NCBI RefSeq assembly: GCF_002025705.1
Contig: NZ_CP018846.1
Span: 3,029,501 to 3,093,500 of the forward strand
Reading direction: 5' to 3'
Length of the DNA: 64,000 nucleotides
From: Pseudomonas putida
GTDB lineage: Bacteria; Pseudomonadota; Gammaproteobacteria; Pseudomonadales; Pseudomonadaceae
The notes beneath the pieces were generated by a model. It was not told where the DNA came from. It worked only from the letters and a program-made list of their open reading frames with translations, and searched no databases. This document shows positions 1-9,224 of the stretch, piece by piece (positions within the stretch are counted from its first letter, which is position 1; the number at the start of each line of letters is the position of its first letter). The position numbers and the translations under genes are program-made.

Positions 1-358
1 TGAGGACCCAGCAGAGCAAGGCAATCTGCAGCACCGGGGCAAAGATGATGGCCAGAGCCATGACCAGGGCGATGAAGGTGATGCTGCCGCTGCTCAGGAT
101 CAACACCGAATCCCATAACGTCGCGGAGTTGCTCAAGCCCTGCATGCCAATGGTCATGACCGGGTAAGCATTGGCAAAAATCAGCAATACCGCGCCCGTG
201 ACACTCAGTGCCAGGCGTTGCTGGATAGTCAGGCTTTTATGGCGGTACAACACCCCGCCACACCGAACGCATCGTGCCTGTTGATGTTTGTGCACCGGCC
301 GACGCTGATACACCGCGTCGCAATACTCACAGATGATCAGTGCCTGGCTCTGGCTCAT
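1..358 (-). CDS. PqiA family membrane protein, 3' part outside the window
   Basis: Only the first 119 codons are present; the frame is open to the window edge. The start ATG is at 358-356. The N-terminus has a four-cysteine zinc-ribbon-like motif (Cys10, Cys13, Cys30, Cys33; CEYC and CVRC) followed by a hydrophobic segment at about residues 50-70 and another at about 92-118. This is the layout of paraquat-inducible protein A (PqiA/YebS) half-domains, inner-membrane partners of MCE-domain lipid-transport proteins. The MCE partner gene would lie beyond the left edge. Family assignment comes from the cysteine pattern and the conserved ANAYPV motif in the first membrane segment; the exact paralogue is not decided. 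Confidence 0.8.
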   Translation of the reverse strand, partial: MSQSQALIICEYCDAVYQRRPVHKHQQARCVRCGGVLYRHKSLTIQQRLALSVTGAVLLIFANAYPVMTIGMQGLSNSATLWDSVLILSSGSITFIALVMALAIIFAPVLQIALLCWVL

Positions 359-655
359 GGTCTCCCCCCAACGGGCCGCGTCACTCCATGGCGTTACTCA
401 AAGCCAATATTCAATGCGCTCGATTCATGAAGAGTTGGCATCAGCGCCTGTCAGTAAAGTCGAGAAACAGCTAATGCGCTCGTCGTTGCGGGGCTGGGCA
501 GGAAAGTTTCGAAGGGTCGGACTGAAATGTCGGGCAGATAGCCAACAGATGCGGTTATCACACCAGGCTCTACATGCCACCGCTGGCACGGGCGCTTGGG
601 AATGGGCAGGTTGCCGCTGCCCATTGCGGGCAGCGGCAGGGTCAATACGTTGCGC
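359..655. other. Intergenic stretch without a credible gene
   Basis: About 300 bases between the PqiA-like gene and the next gene. Small open frames here have no ribosome binding site, no recognisable protein and atypical composition. The only clear structure is the GC-rich hairpin at 612-638. Confidence 0.5.
612..638. terminator. GC-rich hairpin, possible terminator
   Basis: A perfect 11-bp stem (TGCCGCTGCCC / GGGCAGCGGCA) with a 5-nt loop lies just downstream of the stop of the minus-strand gene at 656-976. No T tract follows, so it may be a weak terminator or an mRNA 3'-end stabiliser. Confidence 0.5.
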
Positions 656-976
656 TTACCGGCACATGCGCTTGATCGCACGCTCGGCTGCGGCCTGGAA
701 CACCCGGCGCAGCGCTTCCAGATGCTCCTGCGAGAGTGCCTTGGCGCAGGTCAGCCCCTGCAGAAAGCCGATGCCCCAGCCTTTGGTTTCAGCCAGCTCC
801 TGACGGTTCTCGGCGTCGGCGATGTCACCCAGGTGCAGGGCCGCAGGGTGTTCGTAACGGTCTTCCAGCGCCAGCTTGCGCAGCTCCTCCAGGGCCACCT
901 TGAATTCGGCAGCGGCAACATCGTCCAGGCCCAGGTGCTCGTACTGCAGCAGGCTTAGACGGTCGGTGGCGGTCAT
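656..976 (-). CDS. Conserved small hypothetical protein (106 aa)
   Basis: I do not recognise a family. The 106-residue product is soluble-looking, acidic at the N-terminus and mostly helical by composition. It ends with an Arg/Lys-rich tail. A good ribosome binding site (GGAGA, about 8 nt upstream) supports the ATG at 976. It stands alone, divergent from the TetR gene that begins at 1243, and a stable hairpin follows its stop. Nothing in the context indicates function. Confidence 0.6.
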   Translation of the reverse strand: MTATDRLSLLQYEHLGLDDVAAAEFKVALEELRKLALEDRYEHPAALHLGDIADAENRQELAETKGWGIGFLQGLTCAKALSQEHLEALRRVFQAAAERAIKRMCR

Positions 977-1175
977 CTTCGAATCTCCGTTTCTACAGTT
1001 AAGGGAGCAGGTGCAAGGAAGTCACCAGCCATCCGCGACGCATCCGGGTGCCTGCGAAGGTGGTGTGAGTTACCGAGTTGTATACCACAACCAGGGCCTC
1101 TCCCCCTAGTGGCGTGCGCCATCGGGGTGCAACGCAGCGACACCTTCCGTCGCCGGGTAGTGGCGAGCATTAAAT

Positions 1176-1190
1176 TTAAATTGAATTTAA
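1176..1190. promoter_or_regulatory. AT-rich palindrome upstream of tetR, candidate operator
   Basis: A perfect 7-1-7 inverted repeat, TTAAATT-G-AATTTAA, lies about 53 nt before the TetR start in an otherwise GC-rich region. A palindrome of this size between a TetR gene and its upstream neighbour is the usual layout of an autoregulatory operator. The regulator-site link is inferred from position only. Confidence 0.45.
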
Positions 1191-1242
1191 TTTAAAACTG
1201 GATCAGGCTGCCTGTCATCGCACCGACTCGAGAGCCTCCATC

Positions 1243-1905
1243 ATGGCCACCACACAACGCGAACCGCGCAAGGACGGCGAAGCCACCCGCACCCGCATCC
1301 TCCAGGCCGCTGGCGAACTGTTCGCCGCCGTGGGCTATGCCGAGGCCAGCAACAAGGCGGTCGCCGCCAAGGCCGAGGTCGACCTGGCCTCGATCAATTA
1401 CCACTTCGGCAGCCGCAATGGCCTGTACCTGGCCGTGCTCGACGAAGCGCGGCGGCGCTTTCTGGACATCAGCGACCTGCAGCGGATCATCCTCGGCGAG
1501 CAACCGGCGGCGGAAAAATTGCGCGCGCTGGTCGAACTGGTCGTGCGCAAGGCCACGCAGCGTCGCGACAACTGGCACCTGCGCGTGCTGGCCGCAGAAA
1601 TTCTCGCGCCCAGCCCGCACGGCCCGGCGCACATGCAGGCCGAAGCACCGTTGAAGCTGTCGCTGCTCAAGGGCCTGTTCAGCGAGATCACCACCATCCC
1701 GCGGGACGACCCGGCACTGACCCGCTGCATCCTGTGTGTCACCGCACCCTGGGCGATGTTGTTGATCGGCCCGCGCGGGTCCACCGGGACCCTGCACGAA
1801 ATCCTCGGCATGCCGGCCGAAGACGTGTCTGCACAGCTGTTCAGCTTTGCCCTCGCCGGCCTGCAGGAAGCCGGCCGCCAGCACGCCCAAGGCATAGGCC
1901 GCTGA
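1243..1905 (+). CDS. TetR/AcrR family regulator with CerR-type C-terminal domain
   Basis: The 220-residue protein has an N-terminal TetR helix-turn-helix (residues about 15-65; the recognition region includes SINYHFGSRNGLY). The C-terminal ligand domain resembles the CerR/DUF1956 class (conserved WHLRVLAAEI segment and a late PWAMLLIGPR segment). Such proteins usually repress a neighbouring efflux pump and release DNA on binding a small molecule. The gene sits directly upstream of, and on the same strand as, a DHA2 drug exporter with a gap of about 45 nt to its likely start, so the two are probably co-transcribed and repressed together. An AT-rich palindrome at 1176-1190 is a plausible operator. 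Confidence 0.88.
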   Translation: MATTQREPRKDGEATRTRILQAAGELFAAVGYAEASNKAVAAKAEVDLASINYHFGSRNGLYLAVLDEARRRFLDISDLQRIILGEQPAAEKLRALVELVVRKATQRRDNWHLRVLAAEILAPSPHGPAHMQAEAPLKLSLLKGLFSEITTIPRDDPALTRCILCVTAPWAMLLIGPRGSTGTLHEILGMPAEDVSAQLFSFALAGLQEAGRQHAQGIGR

Positions 1906-1950
1906 CCGCGCATGGACGCTCAATCGCACTCACAGGCTCAAGGCAACCGT

Positions 1951-3468
1951 ATGCAACCGACTTCCGCTGACGCGCCCTCCTCCGTACAGACCGAACCTGC
2001 TGCCCAGGCCTCCATCCCGCTGCTGCTGGGTGCGTTGATGCTGGTGATGTTCCTCGCGGCACTGGACCAGACCATCGTCTCCACCGCGCTGCCGACCATC
2101 GTCAGCGACCTCGGCGGGCTGCGCTGGCTGTCCTGGGTGGTCACCGCCTACCTGCTGGCCTCGACGGTAGTCGTGCCGCTGTACGGCAAGTTCGGCGATC
2201 TTTACGGGCGCAAGCGCGTCCTGCAGATTGCCATCGCCTTGTTCCTGCTTGGCTCGGCGCTGTGCGGGCTGGCCCAGGACATGACCCAGCTGATCCTGTT
2301 CCGCACGCTGCAGGGCCTGGGTGGCGGTGGCCTGATGGTGGTCGCCATGGCGGCCATCGGCGACGTCATACCGCCCGCCGAACGCGGCCGTTACCAGGGC
2401 CTGTTCGGTGGCGTGTTCGGCCTGGCTACTGTGGTTGGCCCGCTGATCGGCGGGTTTCTGGTCGAGCACCTGTCATGGCACTGGATCTTCTTCATCAACC
2501 TGCCGCTGGGCCTGCTGGCAGTCGTGGTGATTGGCAGTGTGTTCCGCCCGCACGTGGCCCCGGTCAAGCATGTGGTCGACTACATCGGCGCGTTCTTCCT
2601 GACCATCACCCTGGGTGCGCTGGTGCTGATCACCAGCCTGGGCGGCAGCCTGCTGCCCTGGGCTTCGCTGGATATCCTGTGCCTGGCGATGTTCGCCGTC
2701 ATCGGCCTGGTCGGCTTCGTGTTCGAGCAACGCCGCGCAGCCGAACCGATCATGCCGCTGCACCTGTTCCGTCACCGTACCTTCGTGCTCGCCGGGTTGA
2801 TCGGGCTGATCGTCGGCGTGTCGCTGTTCGGCTCGGTGACGTTCCTGCCGCTGTACATGCAGGTGGTGAAGGACGCTTCGCCCACCAGCGCCGGCCTGCA
2901 GATGCTGCCGCTGATGGGGGGGCTGCTGGTGGTGTCGGCGATTACCGGGCGGCTGATCAGCCGCTGGGGGCGCTACCGGATATTCCCGATTGTCGGCACG
3001 CTGCTGCAGGTGGTCGCCCTGGGGCTGCTCAGCCGCCTGGAGCTGGATACACCGATGTGGCGCATGAACCTGTACATGGGGCTGCTTGGCGCAGGCCTGG
3101 GCATGGTGATGCAGGTGCTGATCCTGGCCGTGCAGAACAGCGTCGAGCGGCGGCACATGGGTGTGGCGACTTCGGGGGCCACGCTGTTCCGTTCGATTGG
3201 CGGCTCGGTGGGGGTTTCAGTGTTCGGGGCGTTGTTTTCCCATGCGCTGCTCGATGGCCTGCCGAGTGATTTCGCGGCCAGCAGCGGCGGCGCGGCGAGC
3301 CTGTCGCCTACAGCGGTGCATGCCTTGGCACCCGCGCAAAAACAGGCGTATCTGCAGGCGTTTTCCGGCGCCATGCATGGGGTGTTTCTGGTGGCGGCGG
3401 TGATTACCTGCGTGGCCTTTGCCTTGTCTTGGTTGTTGCGGGAAGTGCCGTTGCGAACGGCCCATTGA
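1951..3468 (+). CDS. DHA2 family (EmrB/QacA type) 14-TM MFS drug transporter
   Basis: A 505-residue proton-driven multidrug exporter of the inner membrane. Motif A is seen as [12 protein letters not shown] after the second membrane segment; the [13 protein letters not shown] sequence in TM1 is the DHA2 motif D1. Fourteen hydrophobic segments can be counted. The frame is open from an ATG at 1912, but ATG 1951 has a better ribosome binding site (AAGG about 7 nt upstream) and gives a normal N-terminus, so I chose it. The TetR gene just upstream very likely controls it. The substrate is unknown. No membrane-fusion partner (EmrA-like) is adjacent, so it may act alone or with a partner coded elsewhere. 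Confidence 0.92.
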   Translation: MQPTSADAPSSVQTEPAAQASIPLLLGALMLVMFLAALDQTIVSTALPTIVSDLGGLRWLSWVVTAYLLASTVVVPLYGKFGDLYGRKRVLQIAIALFLLGSALCGLAQDMTQLILFRTLQGLGGGGLMVVAMAAIGDVIPPAERGRYQGLFGGVFGLATVVGPLIGGFLVEHLSWHWIFFINLPLGLLAVVVIGSVFRPHVAPVKHVVDYIGAFFLTITLGALVLITSLGGSLLPWASLDILCLAMFAVIGLVGFVFEQRRAAEPIMPLHLFRHRTFVLAGLIGLIVGVSLFGSVTFLPLYMQVVKDASPTSAGLQMLPLMGGLLVVSAITGRLISRWGRYRIFPIVGTLLQVVALGLLSRLELDTPMWRMNLYMGLLGAGLGMVMQVLILAVQNSVERRHMGVATSGATLFRSIGGSVGVSVFGALFSHALLDGLPSDFAASSGGAASLSPTAVHALAPAQKQAYLQAFSGAMHGVFLVAAVITCVAFALSWLLREVPLRTAH

Positions 3469-3476
3469 GCCCTGTA

Positions 3477-3530
3477 TTGCCTGTACTGGCCCTTTCACGG
3501 GTAAACCCGCGAATGGGCCGGTACAGGCAA
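3477..3530. terminator. Bidirectional terminator-like inverted repeat between convergent genes
   Basis: A 16-nt inverted repeat (TTGCCTGTACTGGCCC and its complement with one mismatch) flanks an inner palindrome (CACGGGTAAACCCGCG). It sits between the convergent stops of the MFS gene (3468) and ttdB (3535), where a shared terminator or REP-like element is expected. Confidence 0.6.
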
Positions 3531-3534
3531 AACA

Positions 3535-4155
3535 TTACTTGATGAAGCGCACCTGGCTGTTGATCTTCTCGATCACCGCACCCTTGCGCTCGTTGAAGCG
3601 GGCCTTGTTCTGCTCGAACAGGTTGTTGCCCTTGGTGTCGATGGAGATGATCAGTGGCCCGAACTCACGCACGCGGTTGACCCACAAGGTCTCCGGCATG
3701 CCCAGGTCCTGCCATTCGGCGCGTTCGATTTCCTCGACCTGGGTGGCCGCCAGTACCGCGCAGCCGCCGGGGAACACCGCATGCACCGCTTTGTTCTCCA
3801 GGCAGCCGGTGGTGGTCTCCGGCCCCATGCCGCCCTTGCCGACGATCAGCTTCACACCGGTCTGCTCGATGAACTGCTTCTCGAACTTTTCCATGCGCAT
3901 GCTGGTGGTCGGGCCGATGGAGACCATTTCGAAGCTGCCATCATCTTTCTTCCTGACAATGGGGCCGGCATGGAAGATCGCGCCTCCGCGCAGATCCACC
4001 GGCAGCTCGCGCCCCAGCTCGATGAGCCGGCGGTGGGCCACATCACGGCAGGTCACCAGCTGGCCGCTGAGGTAGACGACATCGCCGACGTTGAGGCTGG
4101 CCAGGTCTTCGTCGCTGATGGGGGTGCTGATGATCTTTTTCACAGGGCTGTTCAC
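3535..4155 (-). CDS. ttdB: L(+)-tartrate dehydratase beta subunit
   Basis: The 206-residue protein belongs to the class I fumarase C-terminal (beta) family and pairs with the alpha subunit to dehydrate L(+)-tartrate to oxaloacetate. Family motifs seen include the [16 protein letters not shown] stretch near residue 30, the IFHAGPIV segment, the GPTTSMRM motif and the [12 protein letters not shown] motif. The start ATG overlaps the stop of ttdA by 4 nt (translational coupling), and a dicarboxylate carrier gene precedes the pair. Two-subunit class I fumarases look similar; the short split subunits and the transporter neighbour favour tartrate dehydratase. It ends the operon; an inverted-repeat terminator follows. 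Confidence 0.85.
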   Translation of the reverse strand: MNSPVKKIISTPISDEDLASLNVGDVVYLSGQLVTCRDVAHRRLIELGRELPVDLRGGAIFHAGPIVRKKDDGSFEMVSIGPTTSMRMEKFEKQFIEQTGVKLIVGKGGMGPETTTGCLENKAVHAVFPGGCAVLAATQVEEIERAEWQDLGMPETLWVNRVREFGPLIISIDTKGNNLFEQNKARFNERKGAVIEKINSQVRFIK

Positions 4156-5060
4156 AGGGTCACACCTTCGTGGGAGAGGATGTCGTAAGAGAGGTCGGCA
4201 TTGATGCGGATCTTGCCGCGCCGGTGCGCCCAGCAGCCGGTCGACACGGCGACACCGATGGTCGAAGGGTGGCGCGCCGAGGACTCGATGTTCACCCCCA
4301 TCACGCTGCTGTTGCCGGTCAGGCCCTGGGGGCCGATGCCGATCTCATTGAGGCCGTCTTCCAGCAGTTTCTCCATCATCGCCGCGCTTGCGTTGGGGTG
4401 GCTGGAGTCCACCTCCCGCAGGATGGCCTTTTTCGACAGGCGTGCTGCAGTCTCCACCGAGGTCGATACCCCCACCCCCACCAGCAACGGCGGGCAGGCG
4501 TTGACCCCGCGCGAAGTGATCACATCGAAGACGAACTCGGTCACCCCTTCGTAACCCTGCCCGGGCATCAGCACCTTGGCCGACCCCGGCAAGGTGCAGC
4601 CGCCACCGGCCATGTACACATCGACGATGGCGTAGTCGGCATCGGGGATGATTTCCCAGTCCAGCCACGGGATCTTCGAGCCGGTGTTGGTGCCGGTGTT
4701 CTTCTCGATGAAGGTTTCCACCGCATTGTGGCGCAGTGGCCCGTGGATGGTGGCTTCCTTGGTGGCGTTTTCGAGAATGCCTTCCATCTCGCCCAGCAGC
4801 GGGAAGCGCGCACCCGCTGAAATGAAGTACTGGATCACCCCGGTGTCCTGGCAGCTGGGGCGGTTCAGTTTGTCGGCGTAGTCCTGGTTGTCGGCCATCG
4901 AGTCGTAGACGGCGATGGCCAGCGGGTTGGTTTCTGCCGCGCGCAGTTTGGCAGTCTTTGCCTTGACGTCCTTGGGCAGGCGCTTGCCGATATAGGCAGT
5001 GAACTTGGCCAAGGTGTCGGTCAGCGATGAGACGGCATTGTCTTTTTCTACGGTATCCAC
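4152..5060 (-). CDS. ttdA: L(+)-tartrate dehydratase alpha subunit
   Basis: The 302-residue protein has almost the length of E. coli TtdA (303). It carries the class I hydro-lyase alpha fold with an oxygen-sensitive [4Fe-4S] cluster. Cysteines in conserved settings are seen in [14 protein letters not shown] (about residue 70), in the [11 protein letters not shown] motif and near the C-terminus in [13 protein letters not shown]. The subunit forms the iron-sulfur half of the dehydratase with TtdB. It lies 10 nt after dctA and overlaps ttdB by 4 nt, so the three genes form one operon for uptake and first-step breakdown of tartrate. No LysR-type TtdR is adjacent. Confidence 0.87.
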   Translation of the reverse strand: MDTVEKDNAVSSLTDTLAKFTAYIGKRLPKDVKAKTAKLRAAETNPLAIAVYDSMADNQDYADKLNRPSCQDTGVIQYFISAGARFPLLGEMEGILENATKEATIHGPLRHNAVETFIEKNTGTNTGSKIPWLDWEIIPDADYAIVDVYMAGGGCTLPGSAKVLMPGQGYEGVTEFVFDVITSRGVNACPPLLVGVGVSTSVETAARLSKKAILREVDSSHPNASAAMMEKLLEDGLNEIGIGPQGLTGNSSVMGVNIESSARHPSTIGVAVSTGCWAHRRGKIRINADLSYDILSHEGVTL

Positions 5061-5070
5061 GGTTATCTCC

Positions 5071-6420
5071 TCAGTGCATCACAAGGCTTTTCTTGTCTGT
5101 ATGGGGGGTGGCTGGCTCTGCGGCCGGGATGGCGCTGGCTGGCGTTTCGGGCTGGGTAACGGCCTGGCCGTCGAGCACCTGGTTCATCCGTGCGCTGTCC
5201 AGGGCGCCGACCCACTTGGCGATGGCCATGGTGCCGACGGCATTGCCAATGGTGTTGGTGATGGCGCGGGCTTCAGACATGAAGCGATCGACGCCGAGCA
5301 GCAGGACCATGCCGGCCACCGGGATGTTGTCCATGGTCGCCAGGGTCGCGGCCAGGGTGATGAAGCCCGAGCCGGTCACGCCCGCCGAACCCTTGGAGGT
5401 GAGCAGCAGCACGCCGAGCACGATCAGCTGGTCCATCAGGGTCAGCGGGGTATTGGTGGCCTGGGCGATGAAGATCGCCGCCATGGTGTAGTAGATGCAC
5501 TGGCCATCGGGGTTGAAGGTCAGCCCCGAGGGGATTACCAGGCCAACCACCGGCTTGGACACGCCAACCTTTTCAAGCTTGTTCATCAGTTGCGGAACCA
5601 CCGACTCGGAGGAGCTGGTGCCAAGCACGGTGAACAGCTCTTCGCGCAGGTACTTGAGGAACTTCCACAGGCTGAAGCCCGACATCCGCGCGATGCTGCC
5701 CAAGACCAGTACCACGAACAGGAAGCAGGTCAGGTACATGGTCGCCATCAGCTTGCCCAGCGACACGATTGAACCCAGGCCGTACTTGCCGACGGTGAAC
5801 GCCATGGCGCCACAGGCCGCCAGCGGCGCAACCCGCATCACCAGGCCGACGATGTAGAACATGCCGTGGGAAAACGCTTCGAGCACATCGACCATCGGCT
5901 TGCCGCGTTCGCCGAGGTTGGCCAGGGCGATGCCCAGCAAGGTCGAGAACAACAGGATCTGCAGGATTTCGTTCCTGACGAAGGCTTCGGCCACACTGCC
6001 GGGGATCACATGCAGGAGGAAGTCGGTGAAACCACCCGAGCCACTGGCGGCCGCCGCGGTGTAGGTGGAAATGGCCTGGGTATCGAGGGTGGCAGGGTCG
6101 ACATTCATGCCCTGCCCCGGCTGCACCAGGTTGACTACCACAAGGCCGAGCACCAGGGCGAAGGTGGACAGCACCTCGAAGTAGATCAGCGCCCGGGCGC
6201 CGACCCGGCCCAGCTCTTTCATGTTTTCCATCTTGGCGATGCCCAGCACCACGGTGGCGAAGATGATCGGTGCGAAGACCATCTTGATCAGCTTGATGAA
6301 AGCGTCACCCAGCGGCTTCATGTCGGTGCCGACTTCAGGCCAGAACACCCCCAGCACGATGCCCAGGGATACGCCTATCAACACTTGTACGTACAGCTTG
6401 CCTAACAGTCGCTTGGCCAT
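5071..6420 (-). CDS. dctA: DctA-type dicarboxylate/proton (cation) symporter
   Basis: A 449-residue glutamate-transporter-family (DAACS) carrier. The N-terminus ([20 protein letters not shown]), the serine-rich re-entrant loop 1 motif ([16 protein letters not shown]), the TM7 region [20 protein letters not shown] and the [13 protein letters not shown] re-entrant loop 2 are all clear. It imports C4-dicarboxylates into the cytoplasm. Being first in an operon with ttdAB, it probably serves tartrate here. The frame is open upstream, but ATG 6420 has a good GGAGA site and matches the family N-terminus. The C-terminal tail after about residue 425 is Pro/Ala-rich and variable. Confidence 0.9.
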   Translation of the reverse strand: MAKRLLGKLYVQVLIGVSLGIVLGVFWPEVGTDMKPLGDAFIKLIKMVFAPIIFATVVLGIAKMENMKELGRVGARALIYFEVLSTFALVLGLVVVNLVQPGQGMNVDPATLDTQAISTYTAAAASGSGGFTDFLLHVIPGSVAEAFVRNEILQILLFSTLLGIALANLGERGKPMVDVLEAFSHGMFYIVGLVMRVAPLAACGAMAFTVGKYGLGSIVSLGKLMATMYLTCFLFVVLVLGSIARMSGFSLWKFLKYLREELFTVLGTSSSESVVPQLMNKLEKVGVSKPVVGLVIPSGLTFNPDGQCIYYTMAAIFIAQATNTPLTLMDQLIVLGVLLLTSKGSAGVTGSGFITLAATLATMDNIPVAGMVLLLGVDRFMSEARAITNTIGNAVGTMAIAKWVGALDSARMNQVLDGQAVTQPETPASAIPAAEPATPHTDKKSLVMH

Positions 6421-6563
6421 TGCCGTCTCCGAATTATTGTTGTGAGTCGGATGAATGTGGCGGCTGGGCCAGCTGATGCGTACAGGCAGAACGCGCTTTG
6501 GCCCAGATTGCGTGTGGTTATCACGTGGGCTAAAGGTAAGGGCTTTTCCGGATTGCAGTAATA

Positions 6564-6583
6564 CAATGAAATTCAACTCATTG
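6564..6583. promoter_or_regulatory. Inverted repeat upstream of dctA, candidate operator
   Basis: CAATGA, 8 nt, then TCATTG in an AT-rich stretch about 145 nt before the dctA start. The 310-nt gap between dctA and the divergent glycine-zipper gene contains no other gene, so it must hold promoters for both. Assignment to either gene is a guess. Confidence 0.3.
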
Positions 6584-6730
6584 TTTACCTGTGGTTACCA
6601 ATAACAATTTGATCGCTGGGCGAATTTCTTCACAGGAAACTGTCGGAGGCCATGAAGTGCACACGCGCAACGGGCGCGGCTGCAGCCAGCTATCCTGTGA
6701 GATGCAATCCCCTTCCGGTGGAGGTGTGCG

Positions 6731-7207
6731 ATGCGTGCGTTCACATCGAGTTACCTGCTGATGCTGCTGTGTGCAGCGTCGGCAGCCCAGGCCCAGTCGG
6801 TGGTGCCACTCAAGGGCCAGAGCAGCCAGCAGATGCAGCTGGACATCAACGACTGCAACACCGTGGCGACCAACGCCGCGAACAGCGCTGGCAGCAGTAC
6901 TTCTGGCAGCCATGTCGGCGGCAGGGTCAAGGGCGCGGCGGCCGGTGCCGCAGCGGGTGCGGTTGGCGCCCAGGTGCGGGGTAATCAGCATGACGAGGTG
7001 TACGACCGCGCCAGCGACAATGCCAAGCAGGAATACCGGCAGAACCGCGCAGGCCAGGGGGCAGCTGCCGGTGCTGCGGTAGGTGCCTCGCGGCAACGCC
7101 AGGAGCGCCGCGAAGACCGGCGCAACCAGGGCCAGGCGCAAAGCTCGGCGCATGCCAGTGCCTACAGCGGGTGCCTGCAGGGGCGTGGTTACCAGGTCAA
7201 CCCTTGA
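6731..7207 (+). CDS. Secreted glycine-zipper protein
   Basis: The 158-residue product begins with a clear Sec signal peptide (hydrophobic LLMLLCAASAAQAQ, cleavage expected around residue 21). Residues about 64-80 and 110-120 are Gly/Ala-rich repeats (GAAAGAAAGAVGAQ, GAAAGAAVGAS), the glycine-zipper pattern that inserts in or packs against membranes. The rest is polar, rich in Gln, Asn and Arg, with one Cys near residue 38 and one near the C-terminus. Similar YMGG/Gly-zipper proteins are periplasmic or outer-membrane associated and of unclear role. It is divergent from dctA and followed by a REP pair. Confidence 0.75.
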   Translation: MRAFTSSYLLMLLCAASAAQAQSVVPLKGQSSQQMQLDINDCNTVATNAANSAGSSTSGSHVGGRVKGAAAGAAAGAVGAQVRGNQHDEVYDRASDNAKQEYRQNRAGQGAAAGAAVGASRQRQERREDRRNQGQAQSSAHASAYSGCLQGRGYQVNP

Positions 7208-7286
7208 GTGGCCTGGCACTGTCTGCACGGCAACAGCCGATCAGCAGAAAGTGCCTGCACGCACAGCCCGGCGGCCAGGCACATGA

Positions 7287-7362
7287 CCTGTGGGAGCGGG
7301 CTTGCCCGCGAATGCGGTGGCGAATTCACTGACGCATTCGCGGGCAAGCCCGCTCCCACAGG
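7287..7362. repeat. Paired REP element (30-nt perfect inverted arms)
   Basis: Arms of 30 nt at 7287-7316 and 7333-7362 are exact reverse complements around a 16-nt loop. Each arm contains GGGAGCGGGCTTGCCCGCGA, the Pseudomonas REP core. It fills the gap between the glycine-zipper gene and the ABC operon. Confidence 0.9.
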
Positions 7363-7451
7363 GTTTGCGCCGGTTCGCTGGGCAAGTAGCTGGCCAAATG
7401 GCATGCCCCCTGCAATCGAATGAACACACCTTCATTCGACTGGATCCTGCA

Positions 7452-8417
7452 ATGCGCCTGCTGCCCCTGAAAACCCTCACCGCCGCCCTGGCTGCCCTCC
7501 TCCTCAACCCCGCCGCTCACGCCGAGACCGCGCCAAAGGAAGTGCGCCTGGACTACGCCTATTACTCGCCGGTAAGCCTTGTGCTCAAACACTTCGGCTG
7601 GCTGGAACAGGCCCTGCCCGACTCCAAGGTCAGCTGGGTGTTCAGCCAGGGCAGCAACCGCTCGCTGGAATACCTCAACAGCGGCGGTGCCGACTTCGGC
7701 TCCTCCGCCAGCCTCTCCGCGGTGCTGGCCCGCGCCAACGGCAGCCCGATCAAGTCGGTGTATGTGTACAGCCGCGCCGAATGGACCTCGCTGGTGGTGG
7801 CCAAGGGCTCGCCGCTGAACAGCATCGCCGACCTCAAGGGCAAGAAGATTGCCGCCACCAAGGGCACCGACCCATACCTGTTCACCTTGCGCGCCCTGGA
7901 AAAGGCCGGCCTGAACAAGGACGACGTCGAACTGCTGCACCTGCAGCACCCGGACGGCCGCACCGCCCTGGAAAAAAGCGATGTCGACGCCTGGGCCGGC
8001 CTCGACCCACACATGGCCGCCAGCGAGCTGCAAGCGGGTTCGCGCCTGCTGTACCGCAACAAGGACTTCAACAGCTACGGCGTGATCAGCGTCACCGAGG
8101 GCTTTGCCAAGCAGCATCCGCAGACCATCGCCACGGTCATCAAGGCATATGAAAAGGCCCGCCACTGGGCGGTCGCGCACCCGGACGAATTCGCCCAGCT
8201 GCTGGCTGACGAGTCCAAGTTGCCGCTGGATGTGGCCAAGCTGCAGCTGTCGCGCACCGACCTTTCCGCTCCACAGCTGACGGCCGAGGATGCGACAGCC
8301 TCCAAGGCCGCAGCACCGATTCTGGTTTCCGAGGAGCTGGTCAAGCGGGGGGCGAATGTCGACCTGGTGATTGACCAACTGATCGATCCGTCCTTCGGCA
8401 AGGCCAGCATCGAATGA
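7452..8417 (+). CDS. SsuA/NitT-type ABC transporter substrate-binding protein
   Basis: A 321-residue periplasmic binding protein with a signal peptide (residues 1-24, ending in AAHA). The fold is that of the sulfonate/nitrate/taurine class: a mature start of RLDYAYYSPVSLVLK, a mid GGADFGSSASLSAVLARANG pocket segment, and the LKGKKIAATKGTDPYLF hinge. It is followed by permease and ATPase genes, forming a complete importer operon. No monooxygenase (SsuD, TauD) or reductase is linked, so the substrate cannot be named; an organosulfur compound is a family-based guess. The longest frame begins inside the REP pair; ATG 7452 starts the signal peptide. Confidence 0.85.
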   Translation: MRLLPLKTLTAALAALLLNPAAHAETAPKEVRLDYAYYSPVSLVLKHFGWLEQALPDSKVSWVFSQGSNRSLEYLNSGGADFGSSASLSAVLARANGSPIKSVYVYSRAEWTSLVVAKGSPLNSIADLKGKKIAATKGTDPYLFTLRALEKAGLNKDDVELLHLQHPDGRTALEKSDVDAWAGLDPHMAASELQAGSRLLYRNKDFNSYGVISVTEGFAKQHPQTIATVIKAYEKARHWAVAHPDEFAQLLADESKLPLDVAKLQLSRTDLSAPQLTAEDATASKAAAPILVSEELVKRGANVDLVIDQLIDPSFGKASIE

Positions 8418-9220
8418 CCACCAACACCCTGCCCGTGCCTGCACCGCGGCAATGGCCACGCCGGCTGAAGGGCCTGGCATTGCCGCTGGCGCTGATCGTT
8501 CTGCTGGAGGCGGTGGTGCGCCTGGGCTGGATCGCGTCCTACCAGATGCCAGCCCCCAGCGAGGTTGCCCTGACCCTGCTGCAACTGGCGGACGGTGCGT
8601 TGTGGAAGCACATTGGCGCCAGCCTGGGTCGGGTGCTGGCCGGGTTCGCCATCGGTTCCTTGCTCGGCCTGCTGTTCGCCGCCTGGGTCGGGCTCAGCCG
8701 CGAAGCCGAAGCCTGGCTCGAACCGACCTTCGCCAGCCTGCGGGCGATCCCCAGCCTGGCCTGGGTACCGCTGTTGCTGCTGTGGCTGGGCATCGGCGAA
8801 ACCTCCAAGGTCACGCTGATCGCCATCGGTGCGTTCTTCCCGGTGTACCTCAATGGCGTGGCGGCGATCCGCAACATCGACCGCAAGCTGGTCGAGGTTG
8901 CCCGCATGTACGGCTTCGGCCCGCTACGCCTGGCCCGGCGGGTGCTGCTGCCTGCAGCCATCCCAGGGGTTTTCACCGGTTTGCGCAGCGCACTGAGCCT
9001 GAGCTGGATGTTCCTCGTCGCTGCCGAGCTGATCGCCGCCACCCGCGGCCTGGGCTACCTGCTCAGCGATGGCCGGGAAACCTCGCGGCCAGACCTGGTG
9101 CTGGCGGCAATCATCGTCCTGGCCCTGCTCGGCAAACTCAGCGACGGGCTGCTGGCCGGGCTGGAAAAGCGCTGGCTGGCCTGGCGCGACACTTTCGATG
9201 GCACCGACACAAAGGCCTGA
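8414..9220 (+). CDS. SsuC-type ABC transporter permease
   Basis: A 268-residue inner-membrane permease with about six hydrophobic segments. The cytoplasmic EAA-type coupling loop is seen as VEVARMYGFGPLRLARRVLLP, and the C-terminal half has the SLSWMFLVAAELIAATRGLGYLL segment typical of SsuC/TauC/NrtB proteins. Its ATG overlaps the stop of the binding-protein gene by 4 nt, and the ATPase gene follows after 4 nt, so the three are translated together. Confidence 0.9.
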   Translation: MTTNTLPVPAPRQWPRRLKGLALPLALIVLLEAVVRLGWIASYQMPAPSEVALTLLQLADGALWKHIGASLGRVLAGFAIGSLLGLLFAAWVGLSREAEAWLEPTFASLRAIPSLAWVPLLLLWLGIGETSKVTLIAIGAFFPVYLNGVAAIRNIDRKLVEVARMYGFGPLRLARRVLLPAAIPGVFTGLRSALSLSWMFLVAAELIAATRGLGYLLSDGRETSRPDLVLAAIIVLALLGKLSDGLLAGLEKRWLAWRDTFDGTDTKA

Positions 9221-9224
9221 ACCG

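Noticed and set aside
3535..5060. Two-subunit class I fumarase
   Set aside because: Possible by fold, but the subunit lengths match TtdA and TtdB, and a DctA-type carrier is in the same operon, so tartrate dehydratase is preferred.
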